Source: Opitutales bacterium (GTDB lineage Bacteria; Verrucomicrobiota; Verrucomicrobiia; Opitutales; UBA953). From it: a stretch of DNA of 64,000 nt. Below the pieces are notes generated by a model. The model ran no database searches and was not told the origin of the DNA. It was given only the letters and a program-made list of their open reading frames with translations. The stretch covers positions 36,259 through 100,258 of the forward strand of contig JAILGB010000029.1 in assembly GCA_024697185.1 (NCBI GenBank), given 5' to 3'. The first letter of the stretch is position 1, and the number at the start of each line of letters is the position of its first letter. Both the position numbers and the translations under genes were made by a program. Shown one piece after another: positions 48,649 to 59,242 of the stretch.

Positions 48649-50775
48649 ATGAGCACGGCGGAGCCATTGATTGTTTATACGGCAAAAATTTTTGCCGAAA
48701 ACGGTTGGCTGCAAAAATATATGGGGATGGAGTGCCGCCCCCAACAAGCGGCGATGGCACAACAGGTGGCGCAAACGTTGTTGTCGGGCGAGTCTCTGCT
48801 TTTTGAGGCGGGAACGGGCGTCGGGAAAAGTCTCGCTTATCTCGTTCCCGGCTTGATTTATGCGCTGACGGAACACAAAAAATTTGTGGTCTCGACCCAC
48901 ACGATCCCGCTGCAGGAACAGATCATTCATAATGATTTGCCCATTTGCCGTATGCTTTTTAGCCGCGTTCCCGAGTTAAATTTGTTTTCAAAATTTAATA
49001 CCGTGCTGATGATCGGCAAGGGCAATTATCTTTGCGGCACACGCTTGGCGGAGGCTTTGCGTCGGCATGAAGGGCTTTTTGACGGCTCCGACGGGTCCGA
49101 TGTCGCCCACGAATTGAAAATCATAAAAAACTGGTGGGCGCAGGAAAATTGCAGCGGGATCCGCGAACATCTTCCGCAGGCGGTGAGTGACGAAACGTGG
49201 GAACTTGTCAACGGCGACTCCCGCGCGTGTTCCCGCAAACATTGCACGCCCAAAAATTGCGCGCGTCGCCGCGCTCAGGCGGCTCTCGAAAAGGCGGACA
49301 TCGTCGTCGTCAATCACAGCTTGCTTTTTTCCTATATTGACGCCGGACTCACTCCTGGCGGCAACATCGGCGGCAATCAGACAAAAAATGATGACGCGAA
49401 GGGAATCCTCTATGCCAACGATTTTGTCGTGCTTGACGAGGCGCACCGCGTTCCCGATGTGGCGACAAATTATTTCGGCTGCGAAGTCGTATCGACTGCC
49501 GTCTTAAAATTGTTGTCGCAAATCGATCGCGCTTACAAAAAAGGCGGCGTTTTGGCACAACAGGAGGGCAAAAAAAACAGCGAGATTCGCGAGCAGCGTT
49601 CCCTCATCGCCAATGCGAAAGAGGCGGCGGACACTTTTTTTACAGATGTGAGATTTCGTGTTCTCGGCAAGAAATCCATTATTCGTTTGCGTCAAAAAGA
49701 CTGGATCGAAAATCTCTGTGAAATCCCGTTCGCTCGTCTCGAAAAAATGCTTCGCCAACTTGCCGATTTGGCGATTAAGGAAAATGTGAAAGACGAGATC
49801 AGCGATTTTGTCGACCGTCTCCTGTCGATTCGCAACGATTTGCGTGACTGCGTAACCTTGCGGCGGGAGCCCGATTTTGTGTATTGGGCGGAGTTTTCCG
49901 GCAAAAAACGCCGTTCCGTCCGTCTCGCGGGAGCTCCGATCGATGTGGCCAAATCCTTGGCAGAAGTGCTTTTTACGCGCGGGACAAGCGCTGTTCTTTC
50001 GAGCGCGACATTGGCAGATGACGCCGACCATTCGATGAAGCGTTTTCGTTCCCGTTGCGGTGCCGATCTTTTTGACGGAGAAAATGTCCTCGACCGCGTC
50101 GAAGCCTCCCCGTTTGATTATTTGCATCAGATGAAAATTTTTGTCGCGACAGACGCTCCCGAAGAAGGACGCGACAAAGACGGCGTTCCCGACGACGCCG
50201 CCAATATCGCCTACAACGCCACCGTCGCCGCGCACGCCATAAAGACAATGCCGGGCGGCGGGACTCTCATTTTGGTCACAAGTTTTGATTTTGCCAACAA
50301 ATTGGGCTTGTGCCTGCGAAAACTTTTGCCCGACCGGGAAATTTTCATTCAGGGCGAATCTCTTGCGAGAAAGGCGCTTTTGGAACAATTTCTCGTTTGC
50401 GGGAACGCCGTTTTGATCGGCAATCAAAGTTTTTGGACGGGTGTCGATGTCCCCGGAGCGGCGCTTTCGCAAGTCATCATCCCGCGTCTCCCCTTTGCCA
50501 ATCCGCGCGATCCCATCGTCGAAGCGCGCAGCGAATGGATTAAATTGAACGGCGGAAATCCTTTTCGGGATATGAGCGTTCCCGAAGCCGTTTTGCAGTT
50601 TCGCCAGGGGATCGGAAGACTGATTCGCAAGGCAGACGATCGGGGGCGGCTCATCGTTACGGATTCTCGGGTCGTTTCCAAGCCCTACGGAAAAAAATTT
50701 CTTGCCGCGCTCCCGCACCGGGCGTTTGTCCGTTTTGACATAAACACATTGAAAAATCTCATTACGGATTTTTAA
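48649..50775 (+). CDS. DinG/XPD-family ATP-dependent DNA helicase
   Basis: RPQQAAMAQQVAQTLLSGESLLFEAGTGVGKSLAYLVPG, DEAH, ATLAD, QGIGRLIR. Confidence 0.92.
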   Translation: MSTAEPLIVYTAKIFAENGWLQKYMGMECRPQQAAMAQQVAQTLLSGESLLFEAGTGVGKSLAYLVPGLIYALTEHKKFVVSTHTIPLQEQIIHNDLPICRMLFSRVPELNLFSKFNTVLMIGKGNYLCGTRLAEALRRHEGLFDGSDGSDVAHELKIIKNWWAQENCSGIREHLPQAVSDETWELVNGDSRACSRKHCTPKNCARRRAQAALEKADIVVVNHSLLFSYIDAGLTPGGNIGGNQTKNDDAKGILYANDFVVLDEAHRVPDVATNYFGCEVVSTAVLKLLSQIDRAYKKGGVLAQQEGKKNSEIREQRSLIANAKEAADTFFTDVRFRVLGKKSIIRLRQKDWIENLCEIPFARLEKMLRQLADLAIKENVKDEISDFVDRLLSIRNDLRDCVTLRREPDFVYWAEFSGKKRRSVRLAGAPIDVAKSLAEVLFTRGTSAVLSSATLADDADHSMKRFRSRCGADLFDGENVLDRVEASPFDYLHQMKIFVATDAPEEGRDKDGVPDDAANIAYNATVAAHAIKTMPGGGTLILVTSFDFANKLGLCLRKLLPDREIFIQGESLARKALLEQFLVCGNAVLIGNQSFWTGVDVPGAALSQVIIPRLPFANPRDPIVEARSEWIKLNGGNPFRDMSVPEAVLQFRQGIGRLIRKADDRGRLIVTDSRVVSKPYGKKFLAALPHRAFVRFDINTLKNLITDF

Positions 50776-50783
50776 GCCCGATC

Positions 50784-50809
50784 CCGTTCCCGAAAAGTGG
50801 CGGGAACGG
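50784..50809 (+). terminator. Motif-pair hairpin after dinG-like gene
   Basis: CCGTTCCCG-AAAAGTGG-CGGGAACGG. Confidence 0.65.
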
Positions 50810-50853
50810 CATTTCCCTTTGTTTTTCTCTCGCTAAAAGCTTTGCGGGAGATT

Positions 50854-51339
50854 ATGATAAAAGGGATGAAAACTTCCTTGCTAAGTCCCCTGAATTTGCG
50901 AGCGCGGTTAAAGAAACCGAATGTTTCATTGGTGGATGTTTTTTCCATGTTGAGTGTTTTTTTGGCGGCGGCAATGCTTTATACGATGAGTTCGACGTAT
51001 ATCTTTGCGCCGGGCTTGACATTGGACTTGGAGGCGTCGCAGGAAAACTCGTCTTATGTTTTGCCGGTCGGCGAAGGTCCTTTGCCGGGCGTTCCCGTTG
51101 GCGGTGTTTTTACGATGCGCAACGATCATCAGTTTTTGTATGACGGGCAAATTTTCAGTTCAGTCCAGGCGGCGCTTCCGCCACAGGCGGCGGGAACGAC
51201 CATCGACCGCGGCGCTCTTCTCGTAAAAATCGACCGCGCGGTAACGGTGCAGGGGCTTTTTGAAATCGTCGATGCGGCAAAGGCTGCGGGATTCACAAAA
51301 ATTCAGTTGGCGGGCGAGGAAAAAATTGTAAAGAAGTAG
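50854..51339 (+). CDS. ExbD/TolR-like membrane-anchored protein
   Basis: KPNVSLVDVFSMLSVFLAAAMLYTMSS single N-terminal TM, LLVKIDRAVTVQGLFEIVDAAKAAGFTKIQLA. Confidence 0.6.
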   Translation: MIKGMKTSLLSPLNLRARLKKPNVSLVDVFSMLSVFLAAAMLYTMSSTYIFAPGLTLDLEASQENSSYVLPVGEGPLPGVPVGGVFTMRNDHQFLYDGQIFSSVQAALPPQAAGTTIDRGALLVKIDRAVTVQGLFEIVDAAKAAGFTKIQLAGEEKIVKK

Positions 51340-51354
51340 AAGGTTTTTTGAGGG

Positions 51355-51993
51355 ATGAACGATCCGTTCGGCAATATTTTTTATTTTGTGCTGACCCTTT
51401 GGCTGGCGAGCATCTGGTGGAGGGATATTCGTTCGGGCGCGAAGGGCGGGCAGCCGGGAGCGACAGCCTGCAAATCCCTCGCGCCTTATTTGATCGCGGT
51501 GGCGGGAACGCTGCTTTTGCTGGCGGCAGAGACTGTCGGGGAACTTTGTCTCGGGATCGCAGACCAGCAGACGGATGTGAGCGCGATCGCCCTGCTGGCG
51601 TTTGTTTCGGGCGCGATTGTCGAGGAACTGGTTTTTAGAGCCTATCTGGTGGTGGAAACGCGTGGTGAGACGCTCAAATGGTTGTCAATCGTCGTCTTTT
51701 CGGTCGTTTTCGCTTTGTTGCACCCGTATTTTTGGACTTTTGAAAACCCGCCCGATGCGGACGCGCTGTCGATTTGGGAACGCGCTTTGGCGGGAACGCA
51801 ATTTCATTTTACATTAAAGGCGGCTTGGACAACGGCATTCATTTTCGCAGGCTCGCTTTGGTTTTATTTTGTTCGCTTTTTCAGATTTAATCCCGCACAT
51901 TCGATTTTGGTGCCGATTGCCGCGCACTTGGCAAAAAATTTGGCGGTGTTTTTCATCAAACTCGCGGAGGGTCATGTGACATCGTGGTTTTAG
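51355..51993 (+). CDS. CPBP family intramembrane metalloprotease
   Basis: GAIVEELVFRAYLV (EEXXR-type), HPYFW, HLAKNLAVF. Confidence 0.8.
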   Translation: MNDPFGNIFYFVLTLWLASIWWRDIRSGAKGGQPGATACKSLAPYLIAVAGTLLLLAAETVGELCLGIADQQTDVSAIALLAFVSGAIVEELVFRAYLVVETRGETLKWLSIVVFSVVFALLHPYFWTFENPPDADALSIWERALAGTQFHFTLKAAWTTAFIFAGSLWFYFVRFFRFNPAHSILVPIAAHLAKNLAVFFIKLAEGHVTSWF

Positions 51994-52006
51994 GAGAAAA
52001 GTAAGG

Positions 52007-54382
52007 ATGAGAACTTTAAAAATTTTTCTTGTTTTTTTGGCGCTTCAACCGCTTGTCTGTCCTGCGGCGAACGATGTCGCAGTAAAGGATTTGTCGGGCT
52101 TGCAACTTTCAGGCTATGCCAAAAACAATCTTTTGCAGTGGACGATTGAGGCGAAGTCGGCAGATTTGGCAGACGAATCCAAGAATATCAAAAATCCCAC
52201 GAAAAACGGAATTTGGGACGTGCGGGAACTTCGCCTCGCGTTTTTTGCCGATGGGGAAAAAAGCGTTGAGATGAAAAGCGAGTCGGCGCGTTTTTTCCCG
52301 CGGGAAAAAACAGCTTCGAGCGAATCTTCCGTTTTTGTAAGCGGTGATTTTTTTAGTGTCAACGGCAAAGGTTGGCGCTGGGCAAACGGCAACAACGAAA
52401 ACAGCATTGAGATTATGCAGGGTGTCGTTGTGACGATTTTGCGTCCCAAGACGGAAGAAGACGGCGTCCCCGCTGGCAAAAATGCTGAAGTTGAAAAAGC
52501 GGTTGTCACGGCTCAAAAGATGAAAATTGTGACCGATGACGCGGGAACGACAATGAGTTTTTCCGGCGAGGTGACCGTGCTTTACGGGGAAATGCTGATG
52601 AATGCGGACCGCTTGGAGATTCAGCTGCCGTTCGGCAAATCCGTCAGCTCGGACTTGGGGACAAGCCGCGCACCGTTCAAAGGACTGTCCGCCGTCTCGA
52701 GCATTTGCGGCAAAGGCAATGCGGTTTTGCACGCGCGGGAACACCGGGCTTTTGGCGACGCGGTCGAGTTTGTGCCCGCGGAGGAAAAAGTCTATGTTCG
52801 CGGGAACGCCAGATTTGAGTTTGAAAGCAAAAACGGCGATGTCGTCGTGCGCGGCGCCGAAGGAAGCGGGGATATAAAAACAAAACATTTTGAACTCGAC
52901 GGAATCTCCGGCGCCGATGGCGTTCCCGCTGTCAAAATCGAGATGCCGAGCCTGGCGATGCGACGGAACAAAAACTGGCAGGCGAATCCTCTGGCGCGCG
53001 CGCATTTGACGGGACAAAAATTGTTGATCGACCTCTTGGAGGACGAAAATGTGCTGACGCTTGACGGGAACGTCCGTTTGTATGATGAAGAGTGGAACGT
53101 TCGCGCGAATTGGCTTTGCGCCCGTCTCGATCGCGATTTTGACATCGAAGGCGAAGTCTCTGACGGGAACGTGGGCGACAACAATCTCTTGGCGGTAAAA
53201 TCGCTGACGCTTCGCGGTTTTGTGGAGGTGTCGAACGGCACACAATCTTTGCATTGTGACGAGGCGCAACTTTTCCCGCGCCAACAAAAGGCGGAACTCA
53301 GGGGAAGACTTAAGATTCAGGAAGGCGAAGCGTATCTGACAGGCGACCGCGCAAATGTTTTTTATGACGAAGAACGGCTGCAGGTTCTTGGCGACGAGGC
53401 GAAAGGTGTGCCGGTGAAGGCTTGGTTGCCGGCGATGAAGGAACAAAGAAGACATCAATTGGAAGCGCTAACGGAGGTGCAACGGATGTCGGCGACGGGC
53501 AAAAATTTGGAACTTACGCACAATGGCGATTTGGTCGTTGTCGATATTTTGGACGGGATCGAGATTTCGGATCCCGAGTTTAAGGCGTCGGCGGACCGAG
53601 TGGTGGTTTTTGTCAAAGACTCAAAGGACGACATTCCCCGTCAGGTCCGCAAGGATTATTTGGATCCGAGCATTCAGCGTGTGGCGGTTTTCGGGAACAT
53701 AAATTTGGAAAACACAAGCGGACGCATGACCGGTGGCATAGCGACGATCGACAACAATCTCGAAGTCACGGAATGGCTCGATTCGGACAAGGGCGGACAA
53801 GGTGAGCGTCCGGTGCGCATTGCTGTTGAGGCGGATCCCGCGATGCCGCAGACAACGCGCCCGCGATTTTTTATGACGGGCGAAAAAACCGCCGCGGGAA
53901 CGGGTGCTTACATCGAAGGCGACCATTTGGAAGTTTTGCTCGAAGCGTCGCGCGTGCGTTTTTGGCTGCGCAACGATGTGCGCCTGATGACGGAAGACGC
54001 GCAGGGAAGATGTCACACCGTCGAAGGGCTTTGCCTGCCGAAGGGAACGGAAAAACGTCTCGAACTCGAACGGGTCGTCGCTCGCGGGAACGTGCTTTTG
54101 GATTACGGGAGCTCTTTGGCAAAGGGCAATTTGCTGGAACTGTTCCCGCAAGAAGATTTGGCGGTGCTCTCGGGATCGGCACAGTTGATCGACGACCGCG
54201 GCATATCGGTGACGCCGGGCGACGACCGCTTTATCTACAATACAAAAACTCGCGAAATAAAAACGTTCGCAGCCGCTGAAAAACTTGTCGGACTCGGGCA
54301 AAAAACAACTCAGGTTTCGCGTCCTAAAATCAAAATTTCAGGCGGCAGCGACTTGAATTTTGTCGTTCCCGCAAAAAAATAA
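52007..54382 (+). CDS. LptA/LptC/OstA-like LPS-export-associated protein
   Basis: Signal peptide; repeated OstA-like strands (TMSFSGEVTVLYGEMLMNADRLEIQLP). Confidence 0.6.
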   Translation: MRTLKIFLVFLALQPLVCPAANDVAVKDLSGLQLSGYAKNNLLQWTIEAKSADLADESKNIKNPTKNGIWDVRELRLAFFADGEKSVEMKSESARFFPREKTASSESSVFVSGDFFSVNGKGWRWANGNNENSIEIMQGVVVTILRPKTEEDGVPAGKNAEVEKAVVTAQKMKIVTDDAGTTMSFSGEVTVLYGEMLMNADRLEIQLPFGKSVSSDLGTSRAPFKGLSAVSSICGKGNAVLHAREHRAFGDAVEFVPAEEKVYVRGNARFEFESKNGDVVVRGAEGSGDIKTKHFELDGISGADGVPAVKIEMPSLAMRRNKNWQANPLARAHLTGQKLLIDLLEDENVLTLDGNVRLYDEEWNVRANWLCARLDRDFDIEGEVSDGNVGDNNLLAVKSLTLRGFVEVSNGTQSLHCDEAQLFPRQQKAELRGRLKIQEGEAYLTGDRANVFYDEERLQVLGDEAKGVPVKAWLPAMKEQRRHQLEALTEVQRMSATGKNLELTHNGDLVVVDILDGIEISDPEFKASADRVVVFVKDSKDDIPRQVRKDYLDPSIQRVAVFGNINLENTSGRMTGGIATIDNNLEVTEWLDSDKGGQGERPVRIAVEADPAMPQTTRPRFFMTGEKTAAGTGAYIEGDHLEVLLEASRVRFWLRNDVRLMTEDAQGRCHTVEGLCLPKGTEKRLELERVVARGNVLLDYGSSLAKGNLLELFPQEDLAVLSGSAQLIDDRGISVTPGDDRFIYNTKTREIKTFAAAEKLVGLGQKTTQVSRPKIKISGGSDLNFVVPAKK

Positions 54383-54418
54383 TTTAACAAAAATATTAAC
54401 CTGTAACGCTTATATAAT

Positions 54419-54760
54419 ATGTTTGGTTTTGATATCGGTAAACAGTTGATGCCGGCGATCAACAATATGATCGGAGACAAAGTCGGCAATGTCACACGCT
54501 TTGATTTTTCCGGCGGCAATCTCGCCTTGACGATCGAGCTCAAAGGCGAAGAAAAACTCCCCCTCGAATTGACGATCAGCAACATCGCCTATCGCGTCGA
54601 GGACGGCAAAATGAATATTTATTTTGAAACCGTCACGGCATCGCGCCCGTGGTTGAGCGGGATTTTTGAAATGGTCGCGGAGAAGACCGGGAAAAAATTT
54701 TCAATCCCGGACAGCATGCGTCTGATGCCGCTCAAAATGCTTTTGCCCAAGAAAAAATAG
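54419..54760 (+). CDS. Conserved hypothetical small protein
   Basis: Open frame with good codon character between lptC-like and polyprenyl synthetase genes. Confidence 0.6.
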   Translation: MFGFDIGKQLMPAINNMIGDKVGNVTRFDFSGGNLALTIELKGEEKLPLELTISNIAYRVEDGKMNIYFETVTASRPWLSGIFEMVAEKTGKKFSIPDSMRLMPLKMLLPKKK

Positions 54761-54796
54761 TTCGCGGGAACGATAAAAAATTGCAGATTTGAAGCC

Positions 54797-55828
54797 GTGG
54801 ATAAAAAAAAGAATACGGAGCCGACATTGAACGCCACGTTGAGCGCGAGCGGCGTTTTTGATCCGCTCGCACAGCACTTTAAGGTTTTGGACGACTTTTT
54901 GGACGCCCAAGTCGATCAGTTTTCCAAAGTGACCCGATCGCTGGTGCGCTATACTTTGGAACATCGCGGCAAGCGCTTGCGTCCCGCTCTGGTGTTTTTT
55001 TGCGGCGGCGATTTTAACCGTGTCGATCCGGATCTGGTGCGTGCGGCGGCGATCGTGGAGATGATTCATCTTTCGACATTGGTGCACGACGATATTCTCG
55101 ACGACGCCCAGTTGCGCCACGGTTCTCCGACGCTTTTTGCAAAATACGGCTCTCACACTTCGGTGCTTCTGGGAGACGCGATCCTGTCGCAGGCGACAAT
55201 CCTGATGACGCAATACGACAGCATCGAATTTTGCCGTGCGACAGCCAAGGCGGTGAGGGAAATTTGCGACGGCGAAGTCTGGCAGACGGCGGAGCGCGGG
55301 AACGCCGATTTGTCGCTTGACGATTATTTTAAAATCATCCAGATGAAAACCGGGGAGCTTTTTGAGATCTCCGCCTTTCTTGGAGCAAGTATCGGAGGGC
55401 AGGGCGTCGAGCGCGCGCAGGCTTGCGCCAAATACGCCCGCCTGCTGGGACGCGCGTATCAAATTTTTGACGATTTGGTCGATTTTTTGGGAACAGAAAA
55501 AGAAATCGGCAAGACGCTCGGGACAGATTTGGCAAGTGGAAAATACACCTTGCCGCTGATTCTTTGGCTCGATAAAAAAATGGCTTCGGAGCGCGCGGAA
55601 ATTTTTGCGCGTATTGCGGCAAAAGCCATGACGATCGAGGAAGTCGTCGCGACAATGCGCGCCGAAGGTGTTTTTGAGCGTTCCCGCGCCTATTTTAACG
55701 ATTCTGTCGCCGAGGCCGTCGCCGCGATCGATTCGGGCGATTCCGACGATTTGGCGACACAGAGTTTGAAGCGCCTGGCGGCTTTTGTCAAAGCGCAAGT
55801 TGACCGTTTTTTTGAAACTCATGTTTAA
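54797..55828 (+). CDS. Polyprenyl synthetase family protein
   Basis: GKRLRPALVFF, EMIHLSTLVHDDILDDAQLRHG, YQIFDDLVDFLG; GTG start. Confidence 0.94.
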   Translation: MDKKKNTEPTLNATLSASGVFDPLAQHFKVLDDFLDAQVDQFSKVTRSLVRYTLEHRGKRLRPALVFFCGGDFNRVDPDLVRAAAIVEMIHLSTLVHDDILDDAQLRHGSPTLFAKYGSHTSVLLGDAILSQATILMTQYDSIEFCRATAKAVREICDGEVWQTAERGNADLSLDDYFKIIQMKTGELFEISAFLGASIGGQGVERAQACAKYARLLGRAYQIFDDLVDFLGTEKEIGKTLGTDLASGKYTLPLILWLDKKMASERAEIFARIAAKAMTIEEVVATMRAEGVFERSRAYFNDSVAEAVAAIDSGDSDDLATQSLKRLAAFVKAQVDRFFETHV

Positions 55829-55910
55829 ACTTTCCGGAACCGAGCGCACGACGCTTTCCTTGCTGGTGGGAACGCTCATAGCGGCGTTGCTGCTTGCACA
55901 GTTGTTGTAG
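55821..55910 (+). CDS. Possible 29-aa membrane peptide overlapping previous gene
   Basis: MFKLSGTERTTLSLLVGTLIAALLLAQLL, ATG to TAG, one predicted TM. Confidence 0.35.
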   Translation: MFKLSGTERTTLSLLVGTLIAALLLAQLL

Positions 55911-55942
55911 CGCTTGGCTTACGGGAACAATGTAAAAAAGAG

Positions 55943-57934
55943 ATGAACCGACTTATAAAATACTTTCTCGTTGCTGCGCTCCTTCCGTTGGTGGCGGCTG
56001 ACGGATTTGCCGCCAAAAATAACATCGTTCCCGTGAAAAAAGATCCGGCGACTTTGCCGGCGACGAATCCGCTCGCGCCCAAGCCCTACGGAGCGACTCC
56101 GACAGAAGCGCAAGTGCAATGGCAACGGATGGAATATTATGCCTTTGTCCACTTCGGCTTGAATACTTATACCGGAAAAGAATGGGGCTACGGGAACGAA
56201 AGCCCGGAGATTTTCAATCCTCAAAATTTTGACGCCGACAGCATTGTTAAAGCTTTTAAGGACGGCGGTATGACGGGAATGATCTATACCGCAAAACACC
56301 ATGACGGCTGGTGTGCCTGGCCGACAAAAACGACAGAGCACAATATTAAAAAATCGCCCTGGAAAAAAGGGCGCGGCGATGTCGTGAGGGAATTTTCCGA
56401 CGCCTGCAAACGTCACGGGATCAAGTTTGGCGTCTATCTCAGCCCGTGGGACCGCAACCATCCGGAATATGCCCGCGCCGGCTATATCAAAGCCTATTAC
56501 GGTCAAATCGAAGAACTGTTGCGACGTTACGGGGACATTTTTGAAATCTGGTTTGACGGCGCAAACGGCGGTGACGGCTATTACGGCGGAGCTTGTGAAA
56601 AACGTTCGGCTCCCGGCGGCGCGGACAACTATTATAATTTTGAACAAATCGTAAAAAATATCCGGAAATTGCAGCCTAATTGCATTATTTGGGGAGCTTC
56701 ACATTACGGGGATGCGCGTTGGGGCGGCTCGGAACGCGGTAATGTCGCCTATCCGCATTGGCATACCGTCGGAGAGTCCAACCCCGAAAAAACCCAAGTC
56801 ATGCATCCCGCATCTTGCAAGGAAAATTGCCGCCATATCGTCTCTGCCCACGGGCTCGAGGACGGCAAGCGCTGGGTGCCGGCAGAAGGCGACACTCCGA
56901 TCAACAACAGCGGATGGTTTTGGCATCAGGGAGGACGTCCCAAAAGCCCGCAGCAGCTGATGCAGGTTTGGTTTGACTGCGTCGGACGCGGTGCAAATCT
57001 GATCTTAAACCTGGCACCCGACAAGACGGGAAGGCTCGATCCCGAGGATGTGAAATCCTTGATGGGCTTTAAAAAATTGCGCGATGAACTTTACCAGAAA
57101 GATTTTGCGCGCGGAGCGACGCCTACAAAGATTTCCAATGTGCGCAAAAACAAACCGAAACTTTTTGGCGCCGCCGCACTTTTCGACGGCGATCCCGATA
57201 CGTTTTGGTGCACGGACGATAATGTGAAAACGGCTTCGGTGGAATTTGACCTTAAAAAACCGGCGGCATTTAATGTCGTTCGCGTCCGGGAGGAAATCCG
57301 CCTCGGGCAGCGCGTGAAGGCTTGGGCGCTGGATGTTTATAAAAATGAAGCCTGGCAGCAGGTTCTGGCGGGCGAGACGATCGGCAATCAGGCGATGCTC
57401 GTTTTGCCGGAAATGCAAAATGCGCGCCGTGTCCGCCTGCGCATTATGGACGCCAAGGCGAGCCCGTGCATCTCGGAACTCTCACTTTTTGCCCTGCCGG
57501 CAGGATTGGATTTGAAAAAAGCCTCCGCGGGATCCGTGATGAGCGCCGGGATCGACAAGTCGAAATGGACCGTCGTTCCCGCGAGTGCAAAAGCCGCCAT
57601 TGACGGGAACGCGAAAACAATCTGGACGGCGGGAGCGGCACCGCAAAGTTTTTCTGTCGATATGGGAACAATGCGCAAATTTAGCGCGTTTGCCTATCTG
57701 CCGAGACAGGACGGGAACAGCAAAGCTCTGACAGACTGTTATAGTTTTGAAGTCTCCGCCGACGGCAAAAAATGGGAAAAAGTCGCAGAAGGCGAATTTG
57801 GCAATCTGGTGGCGAATCCTATTGAGCAGACTGTAAGTTTTTCGCCTAAAAACGCGCGCTATTTCCGCTTTACGGGAACGCGCTCTATCGGCAGTGACGG
57901 CATCTCCGTCGCAGAAATCGCCATTATTGAATAA
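55943..57934 (+). CDS. GH29 alpha-L-fucosidase with F5/8-type C domains
   Basis: EYYAFVHFGLNTYTGKEWGYG, KHHDGWCAWPTKTTEHN, EIWFDGANGG; C-terminal discoidin-like repeats. Confidence 0.92.
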   Translation: MNRLIKYFLVAALLPLVAADGFAAKNNIVPVKKDPATLPATNPLAPKPYGATPTEAQVQWQRMEYYAFVHFGLNTYTGKEWGYGNESPEIFNPQNFDADSIVKAFKDGGMTGMIYTAKHHDGWCAWPTKTTEHNIKKSPWKKGRGDVVREFSDACKRHGIKFGVYLSPWDRNHPEYARAGYIKAYYGQIEELLRRYGDIFEIWFDGANGGDGYYGGACEKRSAPGGADNYYNFEQIVKNIRKLQPNCIIWGASHYGDARWGGSERGNVAYPHWHTVGESNPEKTQVMHPASCKENCRHIVSAHGLEDGKRWVPAEGDTPINNSGWFWHQGGRPKSPQQLMQVWFDCVGRGANLILNLAPDKTGRLDPEDVKSLMGFKKLRDELYQKDFARGATPTKISNVRKNKPKLFGAAALFDGDPDTFWCTDDNVKTASVEFDLKKPAAFNVVRVREEIRLGQRVKAWALDVYKNEAWQQVLAGETIGNQAMLVLPEMQNARRVRLRIMDAKASPCISELSLFALPAGLDLKKASAGSVMSAGIDKSKWTVVPASAKAAIDGNAKTIWTAGAAPQSFSVDMGTMRKFSAFAYLPRQDGNSKALTDCYSFEVSADGKKWEKVAEGEFGNLVANPIEQTVSFSPKNARYFRFTGTRSIGSDGISVAEIAIIE

Positions 57935-57954
57935 ACTTTAAAATCCTAAAAATT

Positions 57955-59019
57955 ATGAGCCGGTTTTTTATCTATCTCTTTAGTTTTTTGTTTGCGAGCG
58001 TCTTGGCTTTGGCCGCTCCCAAAAAAGGTGTTTCCGCGCCAGATGACGATGCGGATGACGCGTTTGAAGATGTTATCGAAGAATTGCCGGGCGATAATTT
58101 TTTGAATTCGTGGCCGACAGAAACGAAGTTGGCGGAAAAATTGCCGGCGAAAACCGTCAAGGACGGACCGGACGAGTGGGTTTATGAAACCAAACATTTC
58201 CAGTTCCACTCCAACGCGCCGATTGCCATCAGCACGATCAAACAGATCGCGACGATTTTTGAGGGGACATATGTCGCAAATCTCTCATTGCCGTTGAATG
58301 CGCCGTGCAATTATTATCAAGTGGCGGAAAGCGGAAAGTATCAGGCGCAACTCTATGAAACAATGGAGCAATACAAGGCAAGCGGAGCTCCAGACGGTTC
58401 GGCGGGTTATTACCGCGGGAACGGGGATTTGAGCGCCGGCAAAACACATGTTCCGTTCCAGTCGCTGGGGCTTGAAAAAGCCGGCAAAAAATATGTTCGC
58501 GGCGGTCGCAAGGTCGATTCCAAGACGCTCGTTCACGAGATTACACACCATATGACCTTAGGCTCGTGGACGATTCCTGCGCCGCTTTGGTATAAGGAGG
58601 GTTATGCCGAATATGTCGGTTGCTCACCTTACAATAACGGACGCATTAATTTTAAAAACAATGTGAAAGGTCTCGCGGCGCAATTGAGCAACCGTTTGAG
58701 CGGACAAAAAGTTTTTATGGCGCCGATGACATTAAAAGCGTTTATGCGGCAGTCGGACGGCGAATTCATGTCGAGGGACAATGTTCAGTTCAACTACGGT
58801 ATGTCGATGGCACTTTTCTATTATTTTTGCCACTGTGACGGCAAGCGCGACGCTGCAAAGCTGAAATCTTATATCAAAGCCCTGCAAGAAGGCGAAACGC
58901 CAGAAAAAGCTGAGGAGCGCCTGCTCGCCGGCCGCAGTTGGAACGCTTTTCAAAAAGAGGTTTCAAAGGCGATAAAGTCCAAGTTGAAAATTACGATTAC
59001 GTTCCCGAACGAAAAATAA
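57955..59019 (+). CDS. Secreted putative zinc metallopeptidase-like protein
   Basis: Signal peptide; TLVHEITHHMTLGSW (HEXXH) and WYKEGYAEYVG. Confidence 0.65.
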   Translation: MSRFFIYLFSFLFASVLALAAPKKGVSAPDDDADDAFEDVIEELPGDNFLNSWPTETKLAEKLPAKTVKDGPDEWVYETKHFQFHSNAPIAISTIKQIATIFEGTYVANLSLPLNAPCNYYQVAESGKYQAQLYETMEQYKASGAPDGSAGYYRGNGDLSAGKTHVPFQSLGLEKAGKKYVRGGRKVDSKTLVHEITHHMTLGSWTIPAPLWYKEGYAEYVGCSPYNNGRINFKNNVKGLAAQLSNRLSGQKVFMAPMTLKAFMRQSDGEFMSRDNVQFNYGMSMALFYYFCHCDGKRDAAKLKSYIKALQEGETPEKAEERLLAGRSWNAFQKEVSKAIKSKLKITITFPNEK

Positions 59020-59055
59020 GTCGGCTTTTCGTAAATTCCCGGTCTGAAAATTTTT

Positions 59056-59084
59056 GTTCCCGTGAGGAGTTTCCTCGCGGGAAC
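59056..59084 (+). terminator. Motif-pair hairpin
   Basis: GTTCCCGTGAGGA-GTT-TCCTCGCGGGAAC, one wobble; weak T tract. Confidence 0.6.
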
Positions 59085-59160
59085 GCTGTTTGTGGCGGCT
59101 TCAAAAAAAAATGACTTGCATTTTTATTTTTTTTCGTTCATAATTGACTTTACATTTGAC

Positions 59161-59237
59161 GGGGGTATAGCTCAGTTGGTTAGAGCGTTTGCATGACACG
59201 CAAAAGGTCGCAGATTCGACTTCTGCTACTCCCACCA
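59161..59237 (+). tRNA. tRNA-Val (GAC)
   Basis: Cloverleaf GGGGGTA...TACTCCCACCA, anticodon loop ATGACAC. Confidence 0.93.
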
Positions 59238-59242
59238 TTTAA

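Noticed and set aside
57955-59019. Calling the HEITH protein a novel toxin or effector
   Set aside because: Signal peptide plus HEXXH/E arrangement is common in secreted peptidase-like proteins; nothing in the neighbourhood supports a toxin role.
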